This document shows, piece by piece, positions 10,058 to 19,448 of a DNA stretch of 64,000 nt. The position numbers were made by a program, and so were the translations under genes. The stretch covers positions 186,001 to 250,000 of the forward strand of contig NZ_LWQT01000055.1 of NCBI RefSeq assembly GCF_001650715.1, in the 5' to 3' direction. The DNA is from Paramagnetospirillum marisnigri. Its GTDB lineage: Bacteria; Pseudomonadota; Alphaproteobacteria; Rhodospirillales; Magnetospirillaceae. Position 1 is the first letter of the stretch. Every line of letters begins with the position of its first letter. Below the pieces are notes generated by a model. That model searched no databases. It had not been told where the DNA came from and saw only the letters and a program-made list of their open reading frames with translations.

Positions 10058-11557
10058 ATGATTACATGGCGCGATGCCATGTCCGTGGGCTCGCCAGCCC
10101 TCGACGCGGATCACAAGAAGCTGATCGAACTGCTGAATCTCGCCGAGGAATGGGTCAGCCGCGAGGCCTGGCCCCAGGTGTCGGCGGTGATCGACGATCT
10201 GATGGCTTATGTGCGCGACCACTTCGCGCGCGAGGAAGCGGTGCAGCTCGCCATCAAATATCCCGAGGCCGAGTCCCATAAGAAGCTGCACGAAGCCCTG
10301 TCCATGAAGACCCGGCTTTTGCACGACAAATTCAAGGCGGCCCCCAATGACGAGGCCCGCAAGACCTGCGGCCAGGTGCTGATCAAAGTCCTGAACGAGT
10401 GGCTGATCGACCATATCCTGAAGCAGGACATGAAGTTCAAGGCCTTGATCCCCAAGAAGGCGCCGTCACCGGCCCCGGCGGCCGAGTTGCAGATGGGCAT
10501 GGCCCAGCCCAGCGAGGCCGAGCTGGCCGCCGAGCGGCGTGCCCGCATGGAAGCCCGCCACAAGGATATCGAATACGAGCTGCCGCCCAATCTGGCCCAT
10601 CTGCTGAAGCGGATCGAATACGTCATCCCCGAGCTACCGCCCCCCACCAAGGGGTTCGAGACCTTCGAGAAATTCGTCGAGGCCACCATCTGCCGCCGGG
10701 TGGACAAGGTGCTGGTGTTCTTCCAACGCCATAACCCGGCGCTGAAGCTGGAACTCCCCACCTTCTTCCTGGCCTCGCCGGAATTCGCCGAGAAGTTCCA
10801 TCAGGCCATCGGCAAGTTCATCATTCCGGTGATCTGGGAAAGCCGCCAGATTCGCGTCCTCGCCACCAGCTTCGCCTGGGCCGAGGAGGATACCGACAGC
10901 TTCTGGGAACACGTCACCCGTGGCCTGGAACAATGCATCCTGCAGGGCTGGACCCAGGCCTGGGATGACCTGAAACTGGTCGAAACCAAGAAGGACGGCC
11001 AGAAGGTCTTCCAGGTCAAGGATTCCACCCGGGCGCTGCGCGACATGCTGCTGCCATCGGATCCCATGGTTTACGACATCCCCAAGATCGGCAATCGCGA
11101 GATCGAGGTCTTCAAGTCGCTGCTGGACCCCGCCAATGACTGGTGGAACAGCCTGAACCGCTCGTGGCGCATCTGCCACGACCTCTACGAGCAGGAAAAG
11201 GACCCCCGCATCTTCCAGCAGAAGGCCCGCGACGGTGCTTTCCGCGACGGATTGCTGAGCGCCTTCAACCGCTTCCCGCCGGACTGGGTGGATTTCATGG
11301 TCCTGGCCTGTCACCGGGTCTTCCCCCGGGTCTCGACCCAGTTCCTGGAGAGCTTCGGCACCAATCTGGGGCGCAACGAGATCGAGCGCGAGGCCCATAT
11401 CCCCTACACCATCCGCTATCTGCGCCAGGCGCGCGAGATTCCAGAAATCCGCCACCGCGAGATGGAGGAGGAACGGGAATGGCACGCCAGGGTCAAGGAG
11501 TTGAGCGACTACCTCGCCCACCGGGAAAGCAAGGACAAGGACAAGGCGGCGGGATAG
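10058..11557 (+). CDS. Bacteriohemerythrin domain fused to a long uncharacterised C-terminal domain
   Basis: A 499-aa protein. Residues 1-130 form a bacteriohemerythrin with the whole diiron ligand set: His19, His55, Glu59, His74, His78, His119 and Asp124. It should therefore bind O2 reversibly at a non-haem diiron centre. After a Pro/Ala linker (KKAPSPAPAAELQ), about 350 residues follow that I do not recognise: soluble, Trp- and aromatic-rich, with no membrane segment, HAMP or GGDEF motif. Free bacteriohemerythrins are about 130-150 aa, so this is a real fusion. Possible roles include oxygen sensing or delivery to the C-terminal domain; this is inference. The gene is convergent with manC, the stops being 2 bases apart. 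Confidence 0.85.
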   Translation: MITWRDAMSVGSPALDADHKKLIELLNLAEEWVSREAWPQVSAVIDDLMAYVRDHFAREEAVQLAIKYPEAESHKKLHEALSMKTRLLHDKFKAAPNDEARKTCGQVLIKVLNEWLIDHILKQDMKFKALIPKKAPSPAPAAELQMGMAQPSEAELAAERRARMEARHKDIEYELPPNLAHLLKRIEYVIPELPPPTKGFETFEKFVEATICRRVDKVLVFFQRHNPALKLELPTFFLASPEFAEKFHQAIGKFIIPVIWESRQIRVLATSFAWAEEDTDSFWEHVTRGLEQCILQGWTQAWDDLKLVETKKDGQKVFQVKDSTRALRDMLLPSDPMVYDIPKIGNREIEVFKSLLDPANDWWNSLNRSWRICHDLYEQEKDPRIFQQKARDGAFRDGLLSAFNRFPPDWVDFMVLACHRVFPRVSTQFLESFGTNLGRNEIEREAHIPYTIRYLRQAREIPEIRHREMEEEREWHARVKELSDYLAHRESKDKDKAAG

Positions 11558-11559
11558 GC

Positions 11560-12954
11560 CTATCGCCCGTAGGCGTCCTCCAGGCGCACGATATCATCCT
11601 CGCCCACATATTCGCCCGACTGCACCTCGATCAGGCGCAACGGCACCTTGCCGGGATTTTCCAGCCGATGCGGCGTCCCCGCCGGAATGAAGGTGGATTC
11701 GTTCTCGCGGAGCACGAAGGACGTGTCGCCGCAGGTCACCACGGCGGTGCCCCGCACCACCACCCAATGCTCCGAGCGATGCCAGTGCTTTTGCAGGGAT
11801 AGTTTCGCACCCGGATCGACATGGATGTGCTTGACCTTGAAGCGCTCGCCCTGCTCGATGGTCTGGAACCAGCCCCAGGGACGCCAGCCCCGGCTGCCCT
11901 GGGTGGCCTCGGGACGGCCTTCCCGCTTCAGGGCCTCGACCACCGCCTTGACCTCCTGGTCGCGGGACTTGTCGGCCACCAGCACCGCGTCATCGGTAGC
12001 GATCACCACCAGATCGTGTACGCCCACCGTCGCCACCAGATGATCATGGCTGCGCAGATAGCAATCACTGCTGTCGATGGCCAGGACGTCGCCCTTGATG
12101 ACATTGCCCGAGGCGTCGCGGGTGGATTCCTGCCACAGCGCCGACCACGAGCCGATATCCGACCAGCCCATGTCGACGGGCACCACCGCCACCTGGGTGG
12201 AATGCTCCATCACCGCATAGTCGATGCTCTGGCCCTTCAGCCCGGCGAAGGTCTCGTCATCCAGGCGGAAGAAGAACAGGTCCGAGCGGCCCTTGGCCAG
12301 GGCGGCGCGGCAGGTATCGGCCATGCCCGGGGCATGGGTCTCCAGCTCGGACAGGAACAGCCCCACCGGCAGCAGGAAGATGCCGCTGTTCCAGGTGTAT
12401 TCCCCCGAGGCGAGATAGGATTGGGCGGTGGCGAGGTCGGGCTTCTCCACGAAGCGCTCCACCTCGAAGCCGTCACCCAGCGGGCGCCCCGCCTTGATAT
12501 AGCCATAGCCGGTATTGGGGCCGGTGGGCTGGATGCCGAAGGTGACCAGCCGCCCGCCCTGGGCCAGCGGCACCGCCGCCTCGACGGCGCGGCGGAACGC
12601 CTCGGTGTCGACGATCAGGTGATCGGACGGCATCAGCAGCATCAGGGCGTCCGGATCGGCATCGGCCAGCATCAGCGCCGCCACCGCCGCCGCCGGGGCG
12701 GTATTGCGTCCCACCGGCTCGATCACCACCGCCCTGGGTTCCAGCCCGACCTCGCGCAGTTGCTCGGCGACGATGAAGCGGTGCTCGTGATTGCACACCA
12801 CCACCGGCGGATGGCCGAGGCGCAGCGCGGTCTCCTGCAGCAGAGTGCGTTCGCCCGTCAGCTTCAGCAGCTGCTTGGGCATCAGTTCGCGCGACAGGGG
12901 CCACAGCCGGGTGCCGGCGCCGCCGGACAGGATCACGGGAATGACGGAGCTCAT
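11560..12954 (-). CDS. manC: Mannose-1-phosphate guanylyltransferase / mannose-6-phosphate isomerase
   Basis: Makes GDP-mannose for surface polysaccharide. At 464 aa it has the two expected domains: the nucleotidyltransferase (VILSGGAGTRLWPLSRELMPKQ signature in two parts at the N-terminus, FVEKP further on) and a C-terminal cupin with HWHRSEHWVVVRGTA and GTPHRLENPG. Start ATG 12954 gives MSSVIPVILSGG; a further upstream frame extends into the neighbouring gene. The start overlaps the stop of the preceding epimerase gene, so the minus-strand genes from 14893 to 11560 form one coupled unit. Confidence 0.93.
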   Translation of the reverse strand: MSSVIPVILSGGAGTRLWPLSRELMPKQLLKLTGERTLLQETALRLGHPPVVVCNHEHRFIVAEQLREVGLEPRAVVIEPVGRNTAPAAAVAALMLADADPDALMLLMPSDHLIVDTEAFRRAVEAAVPLAQGGRLVTFGIQPTGPNTGYGYIKAGRPLGDGFEVERFVEKPDLATAQSYLASGEYTWNSGIFLLPVGLFLSELETHAPGMADTCRAALAKGRSDLFFFRLDDETFAGLKGQSIDYAVMEHSTQVAVVPVDMGWSDIGSWSALWQESTRDASGNVIKGDVLAIDSSDCYLRSHDHLVATVGVHDLVVIATDDAVLVADKSRDQEVKAVVEALKREGRPEATQGSRGWRPWGWFQTIEQGERFKVKHIHVDPGAKLSLQKHWHRSEHWVVVRGTAVVTCGDTSFVLRENESTFIPAGTPHRLENPGKVPLRLIEVQSGEYVGEDDIVRLEDAYGR

Positions 12955-13913
12955 GGGTCTTGGCTCTCCCTGTTCCGCCACCAGCGGGCGGTTGCCTCAA
13001 GGCCGTACTCCAGGCCGTCGGGCGCTGTCCAGCCGATTGTGTCGCGGATGGCGGCCGAACTCACCTCCAGCGAGGCGGTCAGGCGCTGCACCGCCGCCGA
13101 ACGGCCGGTCAGGCGCCCACCCAGGCGCAGCAGCGCGGGCGGGACCGGCAGCAGCCGCGCCGGACGGTCCAGGGCGGCGGCGAGACGGCGCACCAGTTCA
13201 GCGGTAGATATGGTCTCGCCATCGGCCAGAGTGAAGACCCGGGTGGCACCGGCGGCGGGCGGCGATTCCAGCACGGCGCGGATGGCATCCACCAAATTGC
13301 CGATGCCGATCAGCGAGCGCCGGTTGTCCACCAGCCCCAGCGGCAGCGGCACGCCCCGGTCCACCAGCCCGATCAGCGAGCGGAAATTGCCCTTCACATG
13401 GGGACCATAGACCAGCGGCGGCCGCAGCACGGTGATGGCGAGACCGGTGCGCCGCGCCAATTGGGCCAGCCCCTGCTCGGCCTCCAGCTTGGAGATGCCA
13501 TAGGGGTCCACCGGGGCGGCGGCCTCTGGCCCGAAGGGAGTGCCGAAGGTCTCCTCGCCATTGGCCTTGATGGAGCTGAGGAACACCAGATGGCGCAGCC
13601 CGGCCGCCACCGCCTGCTCGGCCAGACGCAGGGTCCCGGCCACATTGGCGGCGCGGAACTCCGCCAGGGGATCGGTGGATTGGTCATGCATGACATGGAC
13701 GCGGGCGGCCAGATGCACCACCGCCTCCATGCCCAGCAGGGCGGAAATCCAGTCGCCCTCGGGACCCAGACGGGCGGCCTTGCGCCGCTCGGCGCCCTCG
13801 GGACAGGGAATATCGGGCCGCACCGCCGCCGCCACTTTGTAGTCAAGCTCCGCCAATCGAAGGCAAAGCGGACGGCCAACAAAGCCGTTGGCGCCGGTGA
13901 CCAGGACTTTCAT
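12951..13913 (-). CDS. NAD-dependent epimerase/dehydratase (extended SDR)
   Basis: A 320-aa extended short-chain dehydrogenase acting on nucleotide sugars. The Rossmann motif VTGANGFVGRP is at the N-terminus and the catalytic pair is visible as YGISK with an upstream SSIKANG serine. It resembles UDP-glucose 4-epimerase/WbpV-like enzymes next to a WecA-type transferase, an arrangement seen in O-antigen loci, but substrate cannot be read from sequence. Start ATG 13913 overlaps the stop of the transferase gene upstream by 4 bases; the longer open frame to 14330 is a shadow. Confidence 0.88.
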   Translation of the reverse strand: MKVLVTGANGFVGRPLCLRLAELDYKVAAAVRPDIPCPEGAERRKAARLGPEGDWISALLGMEAVVHLAARVHVMHDQSTDPLAEFRAANVAGTLRLAEQAVAAGLRHLVFLSSIKANGEETFGTPFGPEAAAPVDPYGISKLEAEQGLAQLARRTGLAITVLRPPLVYGPHVKGNFRSLIGLVDRGVPLPLGLVDNRRSLIGIGNLVDAIRAVLESPPAAGATRVFTLADGETISTAELVRRLAAALDRPARLLPVPPALLRLGGRLTGRSAAVQRLTASLEVSSAAIRDTIGWTAPDGLEYGLEATARWWRNRESQDP

Positions 13914-14893
13914 GGCCGCGCCCACCGGGTCAGCAAGGCCAGCAGGCCGCCGACCACGGCCACCGCCAGAGCGGCGCCCAGCCAGGGCTGCGCCCACTCG
14001 GCCAGAGCGGCGCAGGCGATCAACAAGATATTGCCGCCCAGGATGGCGGTGGAAACCTGGGCATGGCTTTTGCCGCCCTGGACCGCGCGCTGGTAGAAGT
14101 GGCGGCGATGGGCCTGCCAGATCTTCTCGCCGTCCTTCAGGCGCCACAGCAGGGTGATGGTGGCATCGGCCAGATAGTATCCGGGTAGGATCAGGGCGGC
14201 GGCCAGATGCCCCCGCCCCGCCAGATGGATCAGCAGCCCGCCCAGGACGAAGCCCAGCGGGATGGATCCGGAATCGCCCAGGAAAATGCGGGCGGGATGC
14301 CAGTTCCACACCAGGAAGCCGAGGCCGCACCCCGCCACCACCAGGGCCTGGGGTTCCAGCCCGTCACCCACCAGGGCGATGCCGAGGCCGATACTGGCGG
14401 TTTCCACCCCGGTGATACCGTCGATGCCGTCCATGAAATTGGTGAGGTTGACGAACCACAGCCAGCCGAAGCCGGTCAGCAGGCGATCGGCCCAGAGCGG
14501 CAGGGCGCCGCCGAATACCAGGGTCTGGGACTCCAACCCCAGCAAGGTGGCGGCGATCACCCCGGCTTGCAGGGCCAGGCGGGGGCCGGGCGGCAGTCCC
14601 TGGCGATCATCCACCCAGGACAGCGCCATCAGCAATAATGCCCCGGCCGCCAGCACCGCCACATAGCCGGGGCTGGCGAAGGCCACCAGCACCAGCCCGG
14701 CGGCCATGACCGGCGTCACCGCCAGCCCGCCACCGCGCGGCGTGGGCAACGAGTGGCTGGAGCGGTCATTGGGATGATCGAGAATCTGCTTGTGACGCAG
14801 CCAAGCCAAAACCCCGCGGGTCGCGGCGGCGGTCGCCGCCAGACTGGCCAGGGCGGCGGGGACGGCGATCATCCAGGCCTGGGCCTTGTCCAA
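13910..14893 (-). CDS. WecA/MraY-family polyprenyl-phosphate sugar-1-phosphate transferase
   Basis: An integral membrane glycosyltransferase (family 4) of 327 aa that starts glycan assembly by loading a sugar phosphate onto undecaprenyl phosphate. About ten hydrophobic segments are visible. Diagnostic motifs: SSHSLPTPRGGG near the N-terminus, the DD pair in WVDDRQG, and NFMDGIDG in the cytoplasmic loop, followed by FLGDSGS. HxxHFYQRA near residue 270 corresponds to the second cytoplasmic His motif. It overlaps the downstream epimerase by 4 bases, so a WecA-epimerase pair is likely. MraY itself is unlikely since the gene is not in a cell-wall cluster. Confidence 0.9.
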   Translation of the reverse strand: MDKAQAWMIAVPAALASLAATAAATRGVLAWLRHKQILDHPNDRSSHSLPTPRGGGLAVTPVMAAGLVLVAFASPGYVAVLAAGALLLMALSWVDDRQGLPPGPRLALQAGVIAATLLGLESQTLVFGGALPLWADRLLTGFGWLWFVNLTNFMDGIDGITGVETASIGLGIALVGDGLEPQALVVAGCGLGFLVWNWHPARIFLGDSGSIPLGFVLGGLLIHLAGRGHLAAALILPGYYLADATITLLWRLKDGEKIWQAHRRHFYQRAVQGGKSHAQVSTAILGGNILLIACAALAEWAQPWLGAALAVAVVGGLLALLTRWARP

Positions 14894-14896
14894 GCG

Positions 14897-17053
14897 CTAC
14901 TCCATCAGATCGACGCGGCGGCCATCGGCCAGGGACTCCAGCACCGCCACGGTAGCCAGCCCGGTTTCCAGCAGTTCCGCCTCGTCCACCGGCGCCGGAC
15001 CGCCGCCGGCGACGGCGCGGACAAAGGCGTCCAACTCGGCGCGATGGCCCTTGTCCTGGCCCAGGGTCTTCTCCACCCGGGTCTTGCCCCCCGAAGTGAT
15101 GGCGAGGCTGAGGAAATTGTCCAGCACCGCCACCGTTCCGCCCGCGAAACACTCGAAGCGTTCCTTGCTGGCGGCGGTGTCGCCCTGGGCGGTATAGATG
15201 ATGGTGGCCAGGGACCCATCGGCGAAGGTCAGGCTGAGCGACAGGTCGTCGCAGACGCCATGGGTGACGCGGGCGGCATCGGCCAGCACGCCACGAATGG
15301 GTGAACCGGCCAGGGCGCGGGCCAGATCGACGAAGTGGCAGACCTCGCCCAGAATGCGGCCGCCGCCCTCTTCCGCCGCGTTGACCCAGCTTTCCGGCGG
15401 CAGCGCCCCGGCATTGACCCGCAGCACCAGCATCTTGGGACCGGCATGGCGGGCGAGATGGTCGCGCAGTTTCAAGGTCAGCGGCGCGAAGCGGCGGTTG
15501 AAGCCGACGGTGAAGAAACCGGCCGAGGCCATGCGCGCCGCCACCACCAGATTCAACTGCGCCCGATCCAGGGCCAGCGGCTTTTCCACCAGCACCGATT
15601 TCCCGGCGGCAAGGGCCCGCGCCACCATCTCGGCATGGTTGCCGTGGCGGGTGGCCACCAGCACCGCGTTGATGGCGGGATCATTCAGCACCAATTCGGC
15701 ATCGGTGACCGCATGGGCGAAGCCGAACGTCTTCTGGCCGTGCTCGGCGGTGGCGCCGCGCTGGGTGCACAGGGTGCGCATCTCGACCCCGGGCAGCCGC
15801 GCCAATTCGGGCAGCAGCACGGTGCGGGCGAAATTCCCGGCGCCGATGACGCCGAGCACGCATGTGCCGGTGCCCGCCTTGGGCTCGGCGAAGACCGGCG
15901 GCGGGGCGGTGGGCGCGGACTCGCCGTAGCGCAGGATGACGCCGAGATGGGGCTCGGCCCCGCCGGTGACCAGCGCATAGGCGGCCTCGGCCTGATCGAA
16001 ATCGAAACGATGGCTGATCAGCGCGGCGACGTCGAGGCGGCGGGCCAGCGACGGGCTCATCAGGCGGACGCATTCGCGCAAGTTTTCCGCCTCGGTCCAG
16101 CGCACCCAACCCGGCGGATATTTCATCCCCCTTCCCTCGAAATCCTCGTCATAGCGCCCCGGACCATAGGAGCGCGACACGGTGAGGGTCAGCTCCTTCT
16201 TCATATAGGCGGCATAATCGAATTCGGTGCCGGTCTTGCCCACCAGCACCACCCGGGCGCGGTCGCGGGCCAGTTCGGCGGCCAGATGCAGCGGATCGGC
16301 GGAATCGGTGGCCGCCGCGATCACCACCGAATCGCAGCCAAGGCCCCCCGACAGGGCGGTAACCGCCTCGGCCAGGCCGGGCTCGCCCAGGCTCCACGCC
16401 AATTCCGCCCCCAGGGCCTTGGCCAGGGCCAGCCGTTGCGGATTGGTATCGATGGCGACGACCCGGGCGCCCTGAAGCGCCAGCAGTTGCACCGCCAGTT
16501 GCCCGATCAGTCCGACCCCCAGAACGGCGACCACATCGCCCAACTGGGCGCAGGCGGTCCGTACCCCGGCGAGCGCGATGGCGCCGCAGGTGCCGAAGGC
16601 GGCTTCCTCGTCGCTCACATCGTCGGGAATGGGGGCGCACAGATTGCGCGGCACAACGTTGAGTTCGGCATGGTTGGCCAGCCCGGCCCCGGCCAGCGCC
16701 ACCCTTTGGCCAACCCGGAACGAGCCTTCCAGCCCGCTTCCCACCGCCACCACCCGGCCGCTGGCGGAATAGCCGAGCGGCAGCGGCTCGTCGAGCCGCG
16801 CCATCACCGCCTTGAAGGTGGAGATCACCCCGTCGCGCCGGGCCTTGTCGATGACCTTGCGCACCAGATCGGGCCGGGCCTGGGCCTTGGCCGCCAGGCT
16901 TTTCTTGGCGAAGTCGATGACCATGCGCTCGGTGCCGGCGCTGATCAGCGAGGCCCTGGTCGCGACCAGCAGATGACCGGCGCGGACCCGGGGGTCCGGA
17001 ACCTCGCGCAAGGCCAGCTTGCCCGACTTGGCGCTTTGAATGACCTGTTTCAT
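14897..17053 (-). CDS. Bidomain oxidoreductase: zinc-type alcohol dehydrogenase plus GFO/IDH/MocA
   Basis: A 718-aa fusion. Residues 1-370 form a medium-chain dehydrogenase/reductase with LGVGLIGQLAVQLLALQG as the nucleotide fold. Residues about 385-718 form a GFO/IDH/MocA oxidoreductase: CVLGVIGAGNFA is the second Rossmann motif and VEKPLALD is the family signature. This fusion is known from capsule, O-antigen and heparinase-type loci, where its substrate is unclear. ATG 17053 starts it; 3 bases separate its stop from the start of the transferase gene, consistent with one transcript. Confidence 0.88.
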   Translation of the reverse strand: MKQVIQSAKSGKLALREVPDPRVRAGHLLVATRASLISAGTERMVIDFAKKSLAAKAQARPDLVRKVIDKARRDGVISTFKAVMARLDEPLPLGYSASGRVVAVGSGLEGSFRVGQRVALAGAGLANHAELNVVPRNLCAPIPDDVSDEEAAFGTCGAIALAGVRTACAQLGDVVAVLGVGLIGQLAVQLLALQGARVVAIDTNPQRLALAKALGAELAWSLGEPGLAEAVTALSGGLGCDSVVIAAATDSADPLHLAAELARDRARVVLVGKTGTEFDYAAYMKKELTLTVSRSYGPGRYDEDFEGRGMKYPPGWVRWTEAENLRECVRLMSPSLARRLDVAALISHRFDFDQAEAAYALVTGGAEPHLGVILRYGESAPTAPPPVFAEPKAGTGTCVLGVIGAGNFARTVLLPELARLPGVEMRTLCTQRGATAEHGQKTFGFAHAVTDAELVLNDPAINAVLVATRHGNHAEMVARALAAGKSVLVEKPLALDRAQLNLVVAARMASAGFFTVGFNRRFAPLTLKLRDHLARHAGPKMLVLRVNAGALPPESWVNAAEEGGGRILGEVCHFVDLARALAGSPIRGVLADAARVTHGVCDDLSLSLTFADGSLATIIYTAQGDTAASKERFECFAGGTVAVLDNFLSLAITSGGKTRVEKTLGQDKGHRAELDAFVRAVAGGGPAPVDEAELLETGLATVAVLESLADGRRVDLME

Positions 17054-17086
17054 GGCACCCTTCTTACGCCAAATCGGAAATCGCGT

Positions 17087-18070
17087 CTAACCCTTCACGG
17101 GCGCCAGATGGGCGTTGGCGTCGTACCACGCCGCCAGCTTGGGCAAGCCCTCGGCCAGCGTCACCTTGGGGGCATAGCCCAAAGCCGACAGCTTGGCGAT
17201 ATCGGGGCAGCGGCGCGGCGTGCCGCCCTTTTGCAGCGGGCCGGGCACCAGTTCCAGTTCGCGGCCGAAATGGCGCGCGGTAAGGCGGGCCACATCGGCC
17301 ACCGAAATCTCCTCCATGGCGCCGATATGGTAGATGCCGAGATGCTCGCCCTTGGCGATGATGGCGGCGACACCGTCGGTGAAGTCGTCGATATAGTTGA
17401 AGCTGCGGGTCTCGGAGCCGTCACCCTGGATGGGAAAGCGCAGCGCGCCCGTGGGCTGGGCCGCCGCCAGCGCCTTCAGGCGCAGCACGAATTGCGGCAG
17501 CACGTGTTCCCAGCCCATATCGGCGCCATAGACGTTGTGGGGGCGGAAAATGGCGACGCGGTCGAAGTCGGTGCGGCCGTAATTGATGGCCATCAGCTCG
17601 CAGATGATCTTGCCGCCGCCATAGGAATAGCGGGGATTGAGGGGATCGGGCACCAGCATGGGCACGCTTTCGTCGGTGGGGACCACCGGCGGGGTCTGGT
17701 AGACCTCGGAGGAAGACGCCAGCACCAGATCGCCCACCCCTTGCGCCCGGCAGGCGTCCAACACCGCCACCATGCCCTTCACCGCCACGTCGAGCACCAG
17801 TTCCGGCTTGGTGTAGAAGAACTCGGTGCCATTGACATAGGCCAGGTGACAGCAGCAGTCGATTCCGGCCATGGCCTTGGCTACCGCGTCCGCGTCGCGG
17901 ATATCGGCCTCCACCATCTCATAGGCGCCTTCGACCTCGGCCAGACGACGCGGCGCACCGCGCGAATTATTGTCCAGAACCCGCACCGAGTGGCCGTCCT
18001 TGAGCAGCCGCTTGACCAGGGCGGCGCCGATGAAGCCGGTGCCGCCGGTAACCAGGAAACGCTTCGCCAC
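17087..18070 (-). CDS. NAD-dependent epimerase/dehydratase (extended SDR)
   Basis: A 327-aa nucleotide-sugar epimerase or dehydratase. VTGGTGFIGAALVKRL is the Rossmann motif; catalytic residues appear as ASSSEVY and YSYGGGK. I start at GTG 18070 since AAGGA sits 9 bases upstream and the protein then begins just before the Rossmann strand; a longer frame to 18193 has no good start. First gene of the minus-strand glycan unit, divergent from the dehydrogenase at 18236. Confidence 0.87.
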   Translation of the reverse strand: MAKRFLVTGGTGFIGAALVKRLLKDGHSVRVLDNNSRGAPRRLAEVEGAYEMVEADIRDADAVAKAMAGIDCCCHLAYVNGTEFFYTKPELVLDVAVKGMVAVLDACRAQGVGDLVLASSSEVYQTPPVVPTDESVPMLVPDPLNPRYSYGGGKIICELMAINYGRTDFDRVAIFRPHNVYGADMGWEHVLPQFVLRLKALAAAQPTGALRFPIQGDGSETRSFNYIDDFTDGVAAIIAKGEHLGIYHIGAMEEISVADVARLTARHFGRELELVPGPLQKGGTPRRCPDIAKLSALGYAPKVTLAEGLPKLAAWYDANAHLAPVKG

Positions 18071-18155
18071 GGCCTTGATCCTTGCGCGGAAGTAAAGGGA
18101 TGCGGGCTGTATGCCCGAAGCCGGGGAGAGAGGCAAGCACGCGGGGACGAGCGCC

Positions 18156-18184
18156 TTGACAATAAAGGACCTTCTGTCCAAAGT
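18156..18184 (+). promoter_or_regulatory. Candidate sigma-70 promoter for the plus-strand glycan genes
   Basis: TTGACA at 18156-18161, a 17-base spacer, then CAAAGT. The -35 is perfect and the -10 weak. It lies in the 165-base divergent region between the two glycan operons and points at the nucleotide-sugar dehydrogenase. Confidence 0.35.
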
Positions 18185-18235
18185 GCACCGCACTTCGGCC
18201 CATGACGGGCAGGGCGTGCCAAAGGATTGATTTCA

Positions 18236-19444
18236 TTGGGCAATAATAAGGTTGCGGACGGTATCGATGTAACCGTCATCGGGGGCGCGGGGCATGTTGG
18301 CCTGCCGCTGGCCCTGTGCTTCGCCGACAAGGGACTGCGGGTCCTGGTCCAAGATATCAATCAGGCGGCGCTGGACGTCATCGCCTCGGGGCGGATGCCC
18401 GCCCTGGAATACGATGCCCAGCCCTATCTGGATCGCGCCCTGGCCTCGGGCCGCTTCCATATGTCATCCCGGCCCGAGGACATCCCCGCCACCGGCGCGG
18501 TGATCATCACCATCGGCACCCCGGTGGACGAATACCTCAATCCGGTGCACAAGGCGGTCAAGGCCTGTCTCGACGCTATCCTGCCCCGTCTGGTGGACGG
18601 CCAGCTGGTGATCCTGCGCTCCACCGTGTTCCCCGGCACCACCGACTGGCTGCATCATTACCTGGAGGAACAGGGCCGCAAGCTGCTGGTGGCCTTCTGC
18701 CCCGAGCGGGTGGTGCAGGGCTTCGCCATCCGCGAGCTGCAGAACATGCCGCAGATCGTTTCGGGCACCACACCAGAAGCGGAAGAGGCGGCGGCCAAGC
18801 TGTTCGGCCTGCTGGCCAGCGATGTGGTGCGGGTGAAGCCCATGGAGGCCGAATTCGCCAAGCTGTTCAACAACGCCTATCGCTACATCCAGTTCGCCGC
18901 CACCAACCAGTTCTTCATGATCGCCAATTCGGCGGGGGTGAACTACCACGCCATCCACGACGCCATGACGCGGGACTATCCCCGCGCCAAGGACATGCCG
19001 CGCCCGGGTTTCTCCGCCGGTCCCTGCCTGTTCAAGGACACCATGCAGCTGGCGGCCTTCTCCAACAACCAGTTCAGCCTGGGCCACATGGCCATGCTGG
19101 TGAACGAGGGCCTGATCCTCTACATCATCCAGCAGGCGGAAAAGCGCTTCGACCTGAAGCGCAGCACCGTCGGCCTGCTGGGCATGGCCTTCAAGGCCGA
19201 GGTGGACGATATCCGCGCCTCGCTGTCCTATAAGCTGAAGAAGATGCTGACGCTCAAGGCCAAGACGGTACTGACCACCGATCCCTTCGTCACCGACGAT
19301 CCCGATCTGGTCGGCCTGGACGAGGTGCTGGACAAGAGCGACGTGCTGATGCTGTGCACGCCCCATTCCGCCTATCGCGGCCTCGACCTCAAGGGCAAGC
19401 CAGTGATCGATGTCTGGGGCATGCTGGACATGGGAGGCATCTGA
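18236..19444 (+). CDS. Nucleotide-sugar dehydrogenase (UDP-glucose/GDP-mannose dehydrogenase family)
   Basis: Oxidises a UDP- or GDP-sugar to the uronic acid (or related) form using NAD; about 402 aa. VIGGAGHVGLPLALCFADKG is the N-terminal NAD fold; STVFPGTTD, CPERVVQG and the catalytic Cys in GFSAGPCLFKDT are family hallmarks, and the C-terminal UDP-binding domain ends with DVWGM. WecC/WbpA-like enzymes acting on UDP-HexNAc are the closest in style. No ATG is available at the N-terminus: TTG 18236 has AAAGGA nine bases upstream and is preferred over TTG 18227. First gene of a plus-strand run of four. Confidence 0.88.
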   Translation: MGNNKVADGIDVTVIGGAGHVGLPLALCFADKGLRVLVQDINQAALDVIASGRMPALEYDAQPYLDRALASGRFHMSSRPEDIPATGAVIITIGTPVDEYLNPVHKAVKACLDAILPRLVDGQLVILRSTVFPGTTDWLHHYLEEQGRKLLVAFCPERVVQGFAIRELQNMPQIVSGTTPEAEEAAAKLFGLLASDVVRVKPMEAEFAKLFNNAYRYIQFAATNQFFMIANSAGVNYHAIHDAMTRDYPRAKDMPRPGFSAGPCLFKDTMQLAAFSNNQFSLGHMAMLVNEGLILYIIQQAEKRFDLKRSTVGLLGMAFKAEVDDIRASLSYKLKKMLTLKAKTVLTTDPFVTDDPDLVGLDEVLDKSDVLMLCTPHSAYRGLDLKGKPVIDVWGMLDMGGI

Positions 19445-19448
19445 GCCC

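Noticed and set aside
11821-13410. A 529-codon plus-strand frame opposite manC
   Set aside because: His/Gln/Gly-rich antisense shadow of a confident gene.
15335-18205. A 956-codon plus-strand open frame
   Set aside because: It lies opposite the bidomain oxidoreductase and an epimerase, is rich in Gly/Arg/His/Gln as expected for an antisense frame of GC-rich genes, and has no domain.
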